Below are positions 33,462 through 44,700 of a stretch of 64,000 nucleotides of DNA, in pieces (positions within the stretch are counted from its first letter, which is position 1; the number at the start of each line of letters is the position of its first letter). This DNA comes from Ontholestes murinus. Taxonomy: Eukaryota > Arthropoda > Insecta > Coleoptera > Staphylinidae. The position numbers were made by a program, and so were the translations under genes. The stretch spans positions 21,852,052 to 21,916,051 of the forward strand of contig OZ018396.1 in the NCBI GenBank assembly GCA_963969525.1, written 5' to 3'. The notes beneath the pieces are model-generated. The model searched no databases. It worked only from the letters and a program-made list of their open reading frames with translations, and had not been told where the DNA came from.

Positions 33462-34600
33462 TTAATAACAACTTAGAAATTCTTGAATTTTATAAAACAT
33501 ATTATTAAGCAAAAATGTAAATAGTTGGTTTTTAAACATTGATAATTTATGTAGTGATTTAATTTCATTTGGAAGATTGTTGAAAAGCAAAGCGAGTATT
33601 GAGGGTGAGTATTTTGTAACATTTAATCTGTATTTGGGAATGCATATTTTATCATTATATCTCGTGGTGTATTGGTGTAGGCGATGATGAGGCGTATAAT
33701 GCGTTTTTGTGCAATGAATACAGTTTTCCATGATTTCGATGAACCCCACAAACATAGACCATATCTCAAACGAGATTCAATTGTTGCAAAGTAAAACATT
33801 TTCAACTGATTAATTGTTAAGTATAGTTTAAGATTTCTGATGAGAAAACAATACTTATTTAAGGTTGTTACTAGTTGATTACAATGAGTGGACCAGTCAA
33901 GATTTTCATCAATGAATAAGCCAAGGAATTTTGTGTATTTTGTCGGTGTCAGTGTATTTTGATCAATGCTAATACAAACGTTCAAGTTGCGTTTAGATTG
34001 TTTCGTATGGAAACGGATGTATTGAGTTTTTGTGGCGTTAATTATGAGCCTATTACGATGAAACCAAGAAGATAGTTGCTCTAAAATAAAGTTGCAGTAT
34101 ATCTCTAGTTGAGGACTTAATGGATGACTTAAAATGGTCGAAGTATCATCTGCGTATATATACAAATCTTCCGCAACATGATGAACAATATCATTAATAT
34201 ACAAGATGAATAGGGTGGGGCCTAGTATTGACCCTTGAGGGACACCTCTATTTATTATATTAATATCTTAAAAGTAAGTAGTTCTTGAGTATTTATTTAG
34301 TTTATTAAATTTAACACGTTGCCGCCTGTTTACAATATATGACCGACCAATCATGGGCCGCTCCTCGAATCCCATTATTATATAATTTATCGAGCAAGAT
34401 ATTAATGTCAATACAGTCAAAAGCTCGACTAAGATCAATAAATATTCCAATTGGGTACTCTCCTGACTCTAAACAATCAATTATTTTTTTATGAAAAGAT
34501 TGTAAAGCTGTTATAGTGGATCATTTTTTACGAAAGCCGTGTTGTACGTATGTTAAGATTTTAAACTTTGTTAGGAAACTTTCTAATCTATATAGCATAC
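33462..34600 (-). pseudogene. LINE RT catalytic core, thumb and C-terminal tail
   Basis: Read in order: NNYRPVSLVS, YVQHGFRKK (about 34545), GIFIDLSRAFDCIDINIL (intact first Asp), RGVPQGSILGPTLFILYIND (about 34245), DLYIYADDTSTIL (about 34160, intact YADD), then TKYTKFLGLFIDENLDWSTH (thumb) and LRYGLCLWGSSKSW. The tail reads ICIPKYRLNVTKYSPSILAL and continues to FYKIQEFLSCY and a stop at 33462. A 193-codon frame covers 34204-33623. Catalytic residues are intact, with a few stops upstream. Confidence 0.9.
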
Positions 34601-34630
34601 TCAGCTCAAATAATTTAAAAAACACTGAAA

Positions 34631-35551
34631 CTAAGGACACAGGCCTATAATTATTGACTTGTTTATGATCACCTTTTTATAAATGGAGACTATCAAAGAT
34701 TCTTTTAGTCTTTCGGGAAAAATACCTAATTCCAACGACATATTTATCAAATAAGTTAGTGGCTTAATTATATGTGGAGCTAAAAGTTTTAGCATAAAGT
34801 CTGGTACTTCGTCAAAACCATGTGATTTTTTATTTTTTAACTTACCAATGATCATTAATAATTCATTCTCATCTTAAGTTCTTACAAACATTGATTGTGT
34901 CTGATTAAGTATGGGTGGAGCTGAATTGTTTACCATTCGTGCATTATCAAGTAAGTTTAATGGTTCGTTTTTAAGGAAATCATTAAATATGTTTGACAAA
35001 ATTACTGGATCTTCTACAGTTTTTTCATCGTGAATAAGAGAGATATTTTTAGAGGGGATGTTTTTATTTGTTAACTCATTTATAACTTGCCAAGAACTTT
35101 CTGCAATATTTTTCGAATTGAAAATTTTGTTTTGATAGTAACTTTTTTTTGTGTTTTTAATTAAATCGTAATGCGATTTCTTTGTCACTTGGTAGACTGG
35201 TTTCATTTCCGGATAACGCTTTTGCAATATGTACAGATCATGTAGATTGGGGCTAGATCTTTTAATATGTGTGTTAACCCAAGATTTATTAACTGGTTTT
35301 CTGGCACAAAGTGGGAAGTGTTTATTAAACGCATGAATAAATGTATCATGGAAGTTATTAAAGTTACTATTAAATTCTTTTTCCAAATAAACAACGGCCC
35401 AGTCCTGACATTTTAGTTCATTTATAAAACTGTCTATTTTTGTTGATTTAAAGTTTCTATACATAATTTCAAGATTAGCAGAAAATTCATTTAAATCAAA
35501 ATTGTAGAGTAAAGTTTTGTGGTCAGAAATTATATTATCGACAGTGAGCAC
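34631..35551 (-). pseudogene. LINE linker and RT N-terminal blocks
   Basis: A 225-codon open frame (35551-34874) contains the SDHK motif, CARKPVNKSWVNTHIKR and SSWQVINELTNKNIPSKNIS, the W-x-x-I-x-x-L linker. A stop at 34874 separates it from KLKNKKSHGFDEVPDFMLKL (the KxxKSxGxDxIPxxxLK RT block) and LGIFPERLKESLIVSIYKK (FPxxLKxxxVxPIYKKG). Apart from that stop the reading is continuous. Confidence 0.88.
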
Positions 35552-35559
35552 CTTATTAG

Positions 35560-36126
35560 AGTATAAATTTGAGTAAATATGATCTAAACATGTTGATGTA
35601 GTTAGTGTGCATCGAGTATCATCATGGTTTATTTTTATCAGGTTGTAGGTTAGAAGTAGATTTTATAAAGCGATATAGTCTTCTTGGTTCTCATTTGAAT
35701 TGACGTCGAAATCTCCATTTATTACCATATTTATTTTACTACTGTACATACCATCAATTACGTTTTGCAAAATTTCTAGAAATATTGAAAAGTTACCTCC
35801 TGGAGGCCTGTAGCCTGTTAATGTCTGAAAGCCACAAATTTCTATGACGTTATCCATGCAGTACGACTCTAGTTTCAAGTCGGTGATTTCTAGGTCAGAC
35901 CTGTGCCATATTGCGACCCCCCACCGCGACCTTGCCTACAATAGTTCGAACCTAAAATATATGAATTAAAATTAATTGAGTTTATATTAGCGTCTCTAAT
36001 CCACGTTTCAGTGAGACAGATAAATTTAAGATTAAAATTTCCATAATCGAGTTGAAATTGATTGATTTTATGTTCATTGATTGAACGTATATTAAGTAAT
36101 AACATATCGTAACTTAATGCTTTCAC
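35560..36126 (-). pseudogene. LINE AP-type endonuclease
   Basis: Blocks in order: LLLNIRSINEHKINQF (N-terminal N block), FICLTETWIRDANINSI (TExW), a glycine-rich RQGRGGG stretch, TGYRPPGGNFSIFLEIL (YRPP block), INMVINGDFDVNSN (GDFN-like, N changed to D), then after a stop RCTLTTSTCLDHIYSN (TCLDHIY) and IISDHKTLLY (SDH). All catalytic blocks are recognisable; two stops break the frame. It would nick target DNA in retrotransposition. Confidence 0.88.
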
Positions 36127-36179
36127 TACTTGATTTGAGTTGAGATTAGAGGTTTCTGAATTTTTTTTTTGTCTTGACT

Positions 36180-37030
36180 GTGAGTTGTTCTTTTACTAAA
36201 AAAATTATTTATAAATGTATTTACTGGCCAGAACTCGGAATTAATAACGTAACCTGAAACATCGTTAGGTACACCAATTTTGAATGAAGAATATACTCCA
36301 TCCCTAAATTTTGGTTCAAGTTGTTCTACGTTTTTTAGACGTGCTGCAGTGTTTTTTAGTTTTTTCTTCCAGATATTGTCTAACTTGCTGCGAGGTGATT
36401 TCTTGCCTTAGGCGATAGACAAAAATCCATTTTCGGCTGATGTGGGCACATGCTTGAAGTGTACTGGTATCCTCTGAGCTGCTCCGAAAGTAAGTCTTTC
36501 TTCTATTTTGTACTTTCGTCCATTTCCGGTTTTCTGTATTTTCCCTATGAATATCCTGTGTCCCCATCTCTGATCCACTAGATTTTGTTGATTGTAATGG
36601 AGTAGGATATTTACTGATTTCATTTTTCTTAACAGTGTGTGTTTGTTGGGTTGCGGGATTAGGAACTGTTTGTGTTTATTTCTAATATTTTTAATATTAG
36701 TAGGATCTTGTTTGTTTTGATTTATTTTTTGGTTATGTTGTAGATATTTTATTAACTTATCTTTCTCTTGGATTGTATGTTCTTTCTGCAGTTACTTTTC
36801 CTTAATAATCCCTATTTCTTCACGTAACTTGAGTACGATTTGTAGAGTGAACCGTTGGACTCCTTGTTTTTCACAGCGGAAACATGTTGTGATACCAAAT
36901 GTATCCTCCGACTTTATACATTCGTCGTGGAATTCACATTTACAAACGTTGCACTTGTTTACTATATCTGATGATTCACTTTTAGACTTTTAGAGCACGA
37001 TGCACACTTGACTTGATCACTAATTGTTAT
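36180..37030 (-). pseudogene. LINE ORF1 (PHD zinc domain, coiled coil, C-terminal domain)
   Basis: On the minus strand CNVCKCEFHDECIKSED (about 36980-36930) and TTCFRCEKQG (about 36905-36876) give the Cys-Cys-Cys-His-Cys...Cys-Cys pattern of a PHD-like finger. A Gln/Lys/Glu-rich stretch (36850-36730) predicts a coiled coil. ARKWIFVYRL-like text and QQVRQYLEEK near 36440-36350 correspond to the C-terminal RNA-binding domain (first residues altered by a frameshift). The reading is split into several frames. It resembles ORF1 at 11544-12452 in architecture. Confidence 0.75.
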
Positions 37031-37144
37031 TGAACTATCTAATAAATCGCTTTCGGAGAAAGAATGACTGGCTATAGCTGCCGCTATCTTATTGTGTACT
37101 TGAATAAGTGACTCGTGTAGGAGTATCTACAATTTGTTTCAGAC

Positions 37145-38240
37145 TTAACGGACGAAATAGTGATGTGAATAGTTAATGTACTCTTATGGTTCAAAAGATC
37201 AATATTAAAATCATCCATGCAAATTTTTCTTCAAACTTAAGAACGTAGCCAGACAAAATATTTTCAAAGTAATTTAAAAACATATCAAATTTACCCTTCG
37301 GAGGTCTCTACCATAAGCTCTAGATAAAACTCTCGACGATTTAGTTTATTACTATGAAATTGTAACTAAATTAAATTAAATTATATCCCGGTATATCTAT
37401 ATCACTAGAACAAAAATTGCTTTGCAACCACTTCTCTGTTAAGGCTATTATATCAAAATGCTTAGCTAATATTTCTTCTCTAAATACATCATAATTATTT
37501 AAGATAGATCTAATATTAATATAACAAATATTTAATTTGTTTACGCTCATAGTATTTGATAATAACTAAAATATTAAAATTAAAATGTATTTCTTATTAG
37601 TTAATTGTACATTTTGCGTTTTCCCAAATTAATAAATTACATCATTTGAGGCTAAATTACATTATTTAAATCATGATTAGTGTTAATTTTAACTTTTTTA
37701 TTATTGTGTTTTATAATAACAGAACCATTAGAAGTCCAAACATTCTGTTCACCGAACTTATCATGGCACTTTTCAAATAAGTCCATTCTAGTGGCAGTTA
37801 GTTCTTTGCGTATTACGACTCCGCTTCCTTTTAAAAATTGATAAAAGTCACGGAGATGCTACGAGGTTGTTTTGAATCGTGTTCATCTCAATCTTAAATT
37901 TATTATTGATAATTTTAAGTATCTCACCTTCACAATCTGCATCGCGTTTTTCCTCGACCCCATAAAATCTTAAACAGTTTTATTTAGACGAATCCAAACT
38001 ATAAAGCAAATCCCCGTTTTAATCCTCATGTTCCATAATTCGTTTTCCTTACTTCTCCAATGCGGTATTGATTGCAGCGTCTATTTTAGATGTAATAATT
38101 GACTTTATTTTTTAACTTATTAACTTATCTTAAAAGTCTTGAAAAATTCCGTTGTGTAAGTAACCAGCATCCGAACGGCGATTTTTGCGTTTCTTGTATT
38201 TTGCAGGAGAAAGATATTATTAACATTTTTGTAATATTAA
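37145..38240 (-). pseudogene. Second LINE: ORF1 C-terminal domain and endonuclease N-part
   Basis: On the minus strand, GVEEKRDADCEGEIL (about 37960) leads to FYQFLKGSGVVIRKELTATR (about 37855) and NVWTSNGSVIIKHNNKKVKI (about 37735), the L1-type ORF1 C-terminal domain, ending at about 37667. ORF2 follows with KLNICYINIRSILNNYDVF (about 37540), IIALTEKWLQSNF (TExW) and WRPPKGKFDMFLNYFENILS (about 37310). The reading ends at about 37145, where the other LINE's 5' region starts. It is therefore truncated, probably by that later insertion. Confidence 0.8.
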
Positions 38241-38384
38241 ATATAGATATATAGCCTGATGCAAATCGAATTTAGCGGAGCGTTTGAATATACGTCTATT
38301 CAGTTCGAGTATTACGCTCAAATTTTAAGTAGATGATTTTATCAGCGCTCATAGAAATTCAACTATTCCGAAAAGTGTCCCATC

Positions 38385-38540
38385 ATAGGGGAAAAGTCAT
38401 ACAAAAGAAAATTAAAAATATTAACGGCAAGAAAGACAATAATCTATAACCACAAACGAATGTGACTTCAAAGGCAAAAATACTGCTACATAAACGAATG
38501 ACTCACAACACTGAAAATGCACTATTTTATCAAGTAAGAA
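38385..38540. repeat. Dispersed repeat, copy 2
   Basis: Same-orientation match to 32005-32150: shared aatctataaccacaaacgaat and downstream gactcacaacactg text with small indels. It lies upstream of the minus-strand LINE ORF1, so it could be that element's 5' UTR or an independent short element. Confidence 0.6.
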
Positions 38541-38544
38541 TACT

Positions 38545-39397
38545 AAAGAAGGAAAAAATTATAAGTACGTGTGGACTAGTGTTTTTCATACTTCCTGTCA
38601 ATCACAAATGGCCATAATAACTGAATGATGTATTATATTAATGTAGTTATTAATAATAAATTTCATTCAAATCGAATAAATTTTTATAAACAAAAGAAAT
38701 ACATTTTTTGCAACTTTGAAGACAAAGGTGGCCCAGCCATTTTCCCACATTAACGGGACTTATATATGCAAATGTCACATGCTATAATAAACTAATTTTA
38801 TTAAAAAAAGTACACTAACAAAGCACATTTATTATTGATCAAGATAAAATGTAAGTAAATTATATAAGAAGAACTCGAACATATAATAATCTTATGTTTC
38901 TATGTTGATATGAATAATAGCTCTATTTCACACTTTACGCTTTTCAGATAGCTAGTTTCAGACCACGTTACACAATTTAAAAAAATGTTTCCTACCAGTC
39001 TAAATAAAACCTAAGCAGAAAAAACGCATTTCAAGTTCCGGCTTGATATTAATCGTAACATAATTTACTACTCATTGCTATATATAATAAAATTAGAAAC
39101 ATATAATATTAATTCATAATCTGTTAAAATCACACAATAAAATTTACACCAAGTTAAAATGCCATGTTAACTTCTAGGGAATAATAAGAAAAATTATTTG
39201 GCAATGTTTAATACCACAAAGTGTATTATTTTCTTTTTATATATAAATGAGGTTCCACTCGAAATCAAATGGCATGTTAATAATTAGAAGCTCTTCATTA
39301 CAGTTCATGATATAATTATGTCTGTTTTATATAATGATAAAAACCAATTATAATAATTAGGATCCAAATTATAACATGATTTTATCATTGTGAATTA
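38545..39397. other. AT-rich non-coding stretch
   Basis: I see no TE motif, RNA gene or long ORF. Confidence 0.55.
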
Positions 39398-39811
39398 TTA
39401 ATTAATAGAATATGATTCAGACGGTGAATTACATCTCTGGCATACTTGTTCGTGGTTAAATCTTGCTCTACACACCCACCTCCTTTCAAACTTCGAATCG
39501 ATGTCAGACATATGATTATGTCTCATCGTTACATTTCCATGTTGGCTGCGATAATGCGGCCCGAAGTCCCAGTATCGCTTTGCAGTTAACCGAGCTTCTG
39601 CAACGAACATAAAGGACTTGTTGCCAATTGAGCGGATGACTGTGGCACATCGGGTCGGGGGATTATGGGTAAACAGAAGTCTGGATATAGGGATGATGTC
39701 TTTCAGGATCACGAATGGAATTGGCTGCGTCTTAATTAGGGCACGTCGGTTATTGAGACTATTATAATTATCTAATGCTTCTAGGAACATATTGATTTCA
39801 TGCAAATCCAT
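39398..39811 (-). CDS. Hypothetical protein, 137 aa, unrecognised
   Basis: An uninterrupted frame runs from ATG at 39811 to a stop at 39398. It begins MDLHEINMFLEALDNYNSLN, has a hydrophobic VILKDIIPISRLLFTH segment around residues 34-50, an arginine/aromatic-rich middle (residues 72-95) and ends with WVCRARFNHEQVCQRCNSPS, in which three cysteines and a histidine could bind a metal. No signal peptide or membrane helix is obvious. Base composition is clearly higher in G+C than its flanks, and it matches no TE protein I know. A TATCGATA box lies about 36 bp upstream. It may be a real small gene, one exon of a longer gene, or an unknown TE ORF. Confidence 0.45.
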   Translation of the reverse strand: MDLHEINMFLEALDNYNSLNNRRALIKTQPIPFVILKDIIPISRLLFTHNPPTRCATVIRSIGNKSFMFVAEARLTAKRYWDFGPHYRSQHGNVTMRHNHMSDIDSKFERRWVCRARFNHEQVCQRCNSPSESYSIN

Positions 39812-39846
39812 ATATTGCTATAAATATACTGATGTGGCCGTCATTT

Positions 39847-39854
39847 TATCGATA
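39847..39854 (-). promoter_or_regulatory. TATCGATA (DRE-like) box upstream of the 137-aa ORF
   Basis: This palindromic octamer equals the DRE core-promoter element known from Drosophila. It lies 36-43 bp upstream of the ORF's ATG. A tatatttata stretch sits between the two. Chance occurrence in AT-rich DNA is possible. Confidence 0.35.
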
Positions 39855-39859
39855 TAAAA

Positions 39860-42215
39860 AAAACACTATCAATATTGACAAAGTCGGAAACCAAACATGG
39901 TACAAGTATAAAATATATTAACCCTAATCTTAAATTACCTAAAAAATAATTTTAATTGAATGTTTTATTTTTATGTATTTATGTATATATCAAAGAAAAT
40001 ATTAAAATTAAATTACAAATCTTGGCACTCTTGTGATTTCTTTAATTCAGTGTAGGATGTATGCATGAGTATTCATCCATATGTATATTTGCCTTATTTG
40101 CGAGCTCCAATTCTTAGCTAAAAATATACATTCCTCATTTTAGGACATAATATCTGTATATTTATACTGCTTCCGACATCATCCCCCATATTTCCGTTTA
40201 TACATTTTTCGTCTGAAGGGACAAACGTATAAATATTTAGATGTAAATACAGAAAGTAAAATTTGCATGGCAGAAGGTCGCTGTAAGTGGAAGATGAATA
40301 TTTATTTAAACGCAATATCCCAGGAAAACCGAGATTAATATTCTCGCTCATTACCAACTCCGCGAAAACAAAAATCAACTATTCAGCGCTCGCATAATTA
40401 GCGAACACATTTCGGGGGGCACAGGCTGCCTGCCTGCCAATATCGCATTAAGGCCCCATTCGTACTTGCGAGCGAGAGCGGGGGGTGACGTGTCAGTTGG
40501 GAAACTTGAGGGTTACAAATGCGAAGATGGGAAAATTCCGAATGGGGCGTGTGTGGGTGCCTGAAAGGGCAAGGGCGGTACGAAGGGATGTGGAAATGAA
40601 AGAGATTAAAACATATGCGTGTATGTATGTATTCAAATTTTGCAGCTTTTAGTCATCTATAAATAAACCATATTGGAAGCGTACGTAAGCTCTAATCTAT
40701 TTTTAAGCTGTTGAAAAAAAAAATACAAATACAAATTAAAACAAGGCCATTATTTTCAGGAAAAATTCACGTCTGTGTCACCTATGTTGTGTTAATGTTA
40801 ATGCTTTAATTTAAAAATATGACAAAAAAACTTGACAGCTGATAATATTGCATTAAAAATTTCAACGTTTTTACTAAAAAAGTTGAAAATGGGGAACATA
40901 CTATTCCCATGCAAATGGCTGCTTCACTGTTATGTTATTACTAACATTGACAATCATAGATACAGAGAGACTAATACTTTTTTGGGGACCTACTAGTCGC
41001 ACAATAAAAGTTTTTATCCCATTCCCGACACCTCAATAAGAAAGCTTCGCATTATCAATCTTCCAAACGTCAAAAATAAATACAAATTTCACAGTCCACT
41101 TTTTTTAATTTTGAAACGAAAAGACTAACAATTTCCCAAATGAAACTGACATAAATAATAACATTTATCAATATGTTCTTATATTTCTGATTAATTTGTA
41201 AATCCATCTCCCTTTGTTTCTACATCCCAATATTTGTTTTGAATGTTTTGGCACTCATATGGATAATTAAGTCTTCTGGTTAACGTTATGCTAAAAGCTC
41301 AAGCAGTTACCATAGGGATTAGGTAACCCCTAATTTATCTTAATGCTACTGGTCTTAGCACACTCCGCAATCTGTTTCTACTTGAAATTAGACATTGTAA
41401 GTAATTTTCTAAATCCCTCACTCGTTTAGAGTCGCAACAGATTTAATACAGTTGATAGCGCCATTTACCGCCTCAAAAACATGTGAACAATAATTTGGAT
41501 TGACTTCAATTATAAATTTTAATTATTACATATTCGATATAATTAATCCAAAAATGTTTGCGGCCAGTATTCTTACGGCCCTTCTTAACAGCCAAGCTGC
41601 AATGGTTAATTAAAATTTCAAAGCTCAAATTGCCTAATTATAGATTTTTTTAATCTCAAATTCACCACTTTAATTCTTCTCATTCTTGTTATAATACCTC
41701 AGGTTATTATAATACCTCGTGCTCATACCTCAGGTTTTAGCATTGACTAAAATTCTTTCAATTTTTCCTTCTTACCTTCATGGAACAAAACTCTTAATTT
41801 AAAATAACTTTTCTACATCCTTAATAAATAATTCAAGATATATCTAATATCCTCTAATCATTGGTCATGGGAGGGAATTATGTGCATTCTTCATATTGAT
41901 TGCAATTCCTAAGCATAGTTTTCTTCCCCTCAACGGACCAGATTTAGTTTCATTACAAAAATTTCTTACTTCCATAATAGCATCCACAGTACATGTTTTT
42001 TCCCTAAACAAGAGAAACTAATATAAATATATATAATATATCCAATAAACAGCAAGAATAGTGATTTTGTTACAATTGATATGCTGCTACAAATCTTCCG
42101 TTAACAATTTCGACACAAGTTTCGCGCAGACCTTGAAAATAAGAACATGTTTAGGGTGTCTGATTTGCTGATTTGGATGTTCAATCGATGGTCTGAATAA
42201 AAAACTTTGTGGATA
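39860..42215. other. Non-coding stretch with a GC-rich island (about 40380-40620)
   Basis: The island at 40380-40620 is CpG-containing and has no TE motif. The rest is AT-rich, with a small local duplication of a ataatacctc motif near 41690-41740. I see no gene. Confidence 0.45.
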
Positions 42216-42219
42216 GGAT

Positions 42220-42430
42220 TCATGTTTTTGTCGGTTCTATCCTCTGTTGGCGTCCAGAAGGGGGTTCGTCAGCAATCTTCTCCTTGCCCTCTTTGAACGC
42301 TTCATGCCGGACTGTGACCTTGAAATGCAGTAAATCTCAAGAACATCTTGAAGCATCTGGTTGCAATCTTTTCAAGCTGCACACAAAATTTAATTGGGTA
42401 TCTTCGATCAAGAGAACGCTCCATCGAAAA
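42220..42430 (-). pseudogene. mariner transposase N-terminal fragment
   Basis: The minus strand reads DRRYPIKFCVQLEKIATRCF, then after a frame change VRHEAFKEGKEKIADEPPSG. This matches the first helix-turn-helix of some mariner transposases (IKFCxKLGKSATETxxML ... FKEGRExVEDDxRSGRP). Nothing of the catalytic domain is present. It directly abuts the truncated LINE at 42481. Confidence 0.65.
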
Positions 42431-42480
42431 ATATATTTAACGCGGAGGCACGTCTTAACACTCAGAATGCTTGGAGCAAA

Positions 42481-43870
42481 CTAGGCCGCCAGTACATAAA
42501 ACCAAAATGATTTTGTATTATGAGGAATAGACATCTCAGCATTATTTACGTAACTTCTGTAAGAAGCCAATATTTTACTCATACATGTCGTCTTAAGATC
42601 TGCAAATGTGTTGTAATCGAGTGTGTGGTTAGTTTTTTTCCATTTCCTATATGCATTTTTTTTTTGGTTTAATAAGTTGAATTGCGCGTTTGGAAGTCCA
42701 TTGTGGAAAGGAACTGATTTTCGAACGTTTTTTGGAATACACAAGTCAATGGCAAAATAATCGACATCATAAAAACTAGTATTATTATTATTACTACAAT
42801 TATATAAGACCAACCAATCTATGATTTTAAGTAATCCATTAATTCTATTATAATATGCATTGTTAAAATCATATTGATAATTTGAACAACTTTTTACGAT
42901 ATTAAAATTACTTATTTCAAATTTAACACTAAAAGAAGGATGGTACTTATCAGAAGGAATAATAGATTCACATTCTTCGACCAATAGATCAAATTAGCAT
43001 ATCAAAGGTCGAACAATATACTAGAAGAATTCGTAATTGCGTTAAATTAATTTAAGCCTAGGGCCACAATTCCATCAGAAAATATTATTTCAGAAGCCGA
43101 GGTTAGGTTTGTTGGTAAAAGTCCGGAACTCTCCTCCTTGAACGCCCATTTGATATGAGGTAAATTAAAATCACATAATAGAATAAAGTTGCTAGTTGGA
43201 TAGTTAGACATCATATCCTCAACGGCAGACACGTGATTTTCGTAGACCTCGATGCATGAACCAGGTGTAATATAACAGCAGTAAATAATAAGTTATATTG
43301 CTAAAACTAAGTTTTACCATTGCTAAATCTAGTGTTGTTAGTTAAGATAAGACATGATGGTATCTTGTTACTAACGCCAATTAATACTCTTCCTCCAATG
43401 GACTTTGAACTGTTTTTTTCTGAGCGGTCCGTCGATAAATTCAGTATGTGCAATTGTGGAATAAAGCCACGTTTCGGTTAATACAATTACCTCAAACGCC
43501 TCGGTTAAACTTGAACAATAAAAATTATTAATTTTGTTCTTAGCCTCCTTAAATATTGATAGCAAAGGACGATACTGTTATTATGACCAGTATTTTCAAC
43601 TAAACATGAGCCTTGTGGGATATCTAGTTTCATTTGTTTACACACTATCTGAGGACGTCCGCGAATATATTTAATAGTTAGATTATATTCTAAATGTGAA
43701 GTTCTCTCAGCAAGTTGAGACTGTAGAGCCTTAATGAGAAATCTTTGAGCATTTATTAGATCTCCCTTAAATTTAAAGTGTCTAGTCTCTATGACATTGT
43801 ATTTCGAAGAAAATTAATACTTGACTCGACCGCGGGTCGACAGCTATTGATTAAAAGAAATCTCAAGTCT
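42481..43870 (-). pseudogene. Jockey-like LINE 5' part: ORF1 end, endonuclease, linker
   Basis: On the minus strand: an ORF1 tail with TRHFKFKGDLINAQRFLIKA and IKYIRGRPQIVCKQMKLDIP (about 43795-43640). The endonuclease starts KEAKNKINNFYCSSLTEAFE then VIVLTETWLYSTI (TExW) and, after a shift, NFILLCDFNLPHIKW (GDFN, G to C). The linker is a 167-codon frame with KNVRKSVPFHNGLPNAQFNL and KKNAYRKWKKTNHTLDYNTF, ending NTKSFWFYVLAA at 42481. No RT follows, because the copy is truncated where the mariner fragment begins. Confidence 0.82.
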
Positions 43871-43879
43871 TAAACTTTA

Positions 43880-44190
43880 CTGTATATACATACATACATA
43901 CTGTAATATTTACTTCTAATAATAAATATGTTTTCTTCATCATGCGAATCTCTTGTTTGATCGGCAGGTTCCCGAAAACTATAAAAAAACGTTGTCTCTA
44001 GTATATGCATCATAGATAAACCGAAAAATTCGAAAACAACTGAGCACGAAGAAAAAGTTTAGAATATTGTACTTTGAATATCAATTGGCCCAACTTAAAT
44101 TAACATATAAAAACTCAGAAGATAATGGAAAAATAGTATTTCTCGTGCATTAAGTGAAACGAATTGGCAAGAATATAATATATTTCATAA
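43880..44190. other. AT-rich spacer
   Basis: No motif was recognised between the LINE ORF1 remnant and the next LINE 3' end. Confidence 0.45.
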
Positions 44191-44194
44191 TAAT

Positions 44195-44700
44195 AACAAT
44201 AATAATAATCATCCTTTATTTTTGCAATCACCAGGGACAAGCTAATAATTTATTGGTGGGTCGAGTAGCCATAAGGGCATGAACGTGGAAGAAGGAAAAA
44301 TGAAGAAGAAGTAAGTCGTGCATGCAGATAAGTCGGTGGTGGTCCGAATAGCAAACCAAGGATGGACATACCAGAAAAAAGAAGAGAGATTAAGAAGGGA
44401 ATGGATATTTAATATACACCTATGGAGGACTGAGTAGCTGTCGATAACATATAAGTTACCCTAAGAACGGATATGATCAAGAAGACAATTGTGGATGTTG
44501 TAGCTGTTGGTAGTTGTTCACAAAGTAGAAGTAGTTCACTTGAAGGGGAACACTGTATGTGAGGGTGAAATAAAGTTTAAAAAATTTGAGTGGTTTCATT
44601 TCCGCAGGGATTCCGTGGAAAATTTAACCACCCGCTTAAACATTATTTTTCTTATTCCTGGGCGGGTAGTCTTAATTAGAATAGGTTAGGCATAATATTA
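44195..44700 (-). mobile_element. LINE 3' UTR and tail
   Basis: On the minus strand a gcaaaaataaaggatgatt segment followed by ATT/GTT repeats ends at about 44195. It is an AATAAA signal plus simple-repeat tail, like that at 16002-16028. The upstream 450 bp has no coding motif, consistent with a long 3' UTR, but the family is unknown. Confidence 0.45.

Larger units (their letters stand above)
33440..37080 (-). mobile_element. Near full-length CR1-like LINE
   Basis: Order on the minus strand: ORF1 with PHD-like zinc domain, coiled-coil and C-terminal domain (37030-36180), endonuclease (36126-35560), linker (35551-34874), RT and thumb (34855-33623), and a C-terminal tail ending at 33462. The total length of 3.6 kb is close to complete. 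Stops and frameshifts are relatively few, so this copy is among the younger ones. Confidence 0.88.

Noticed and set aside
42209..42484. 91-codon plus-strand ORF
   Set aside because: The opposite strand carries a recognisable mariner N-terminal reading, so this is a shadow.
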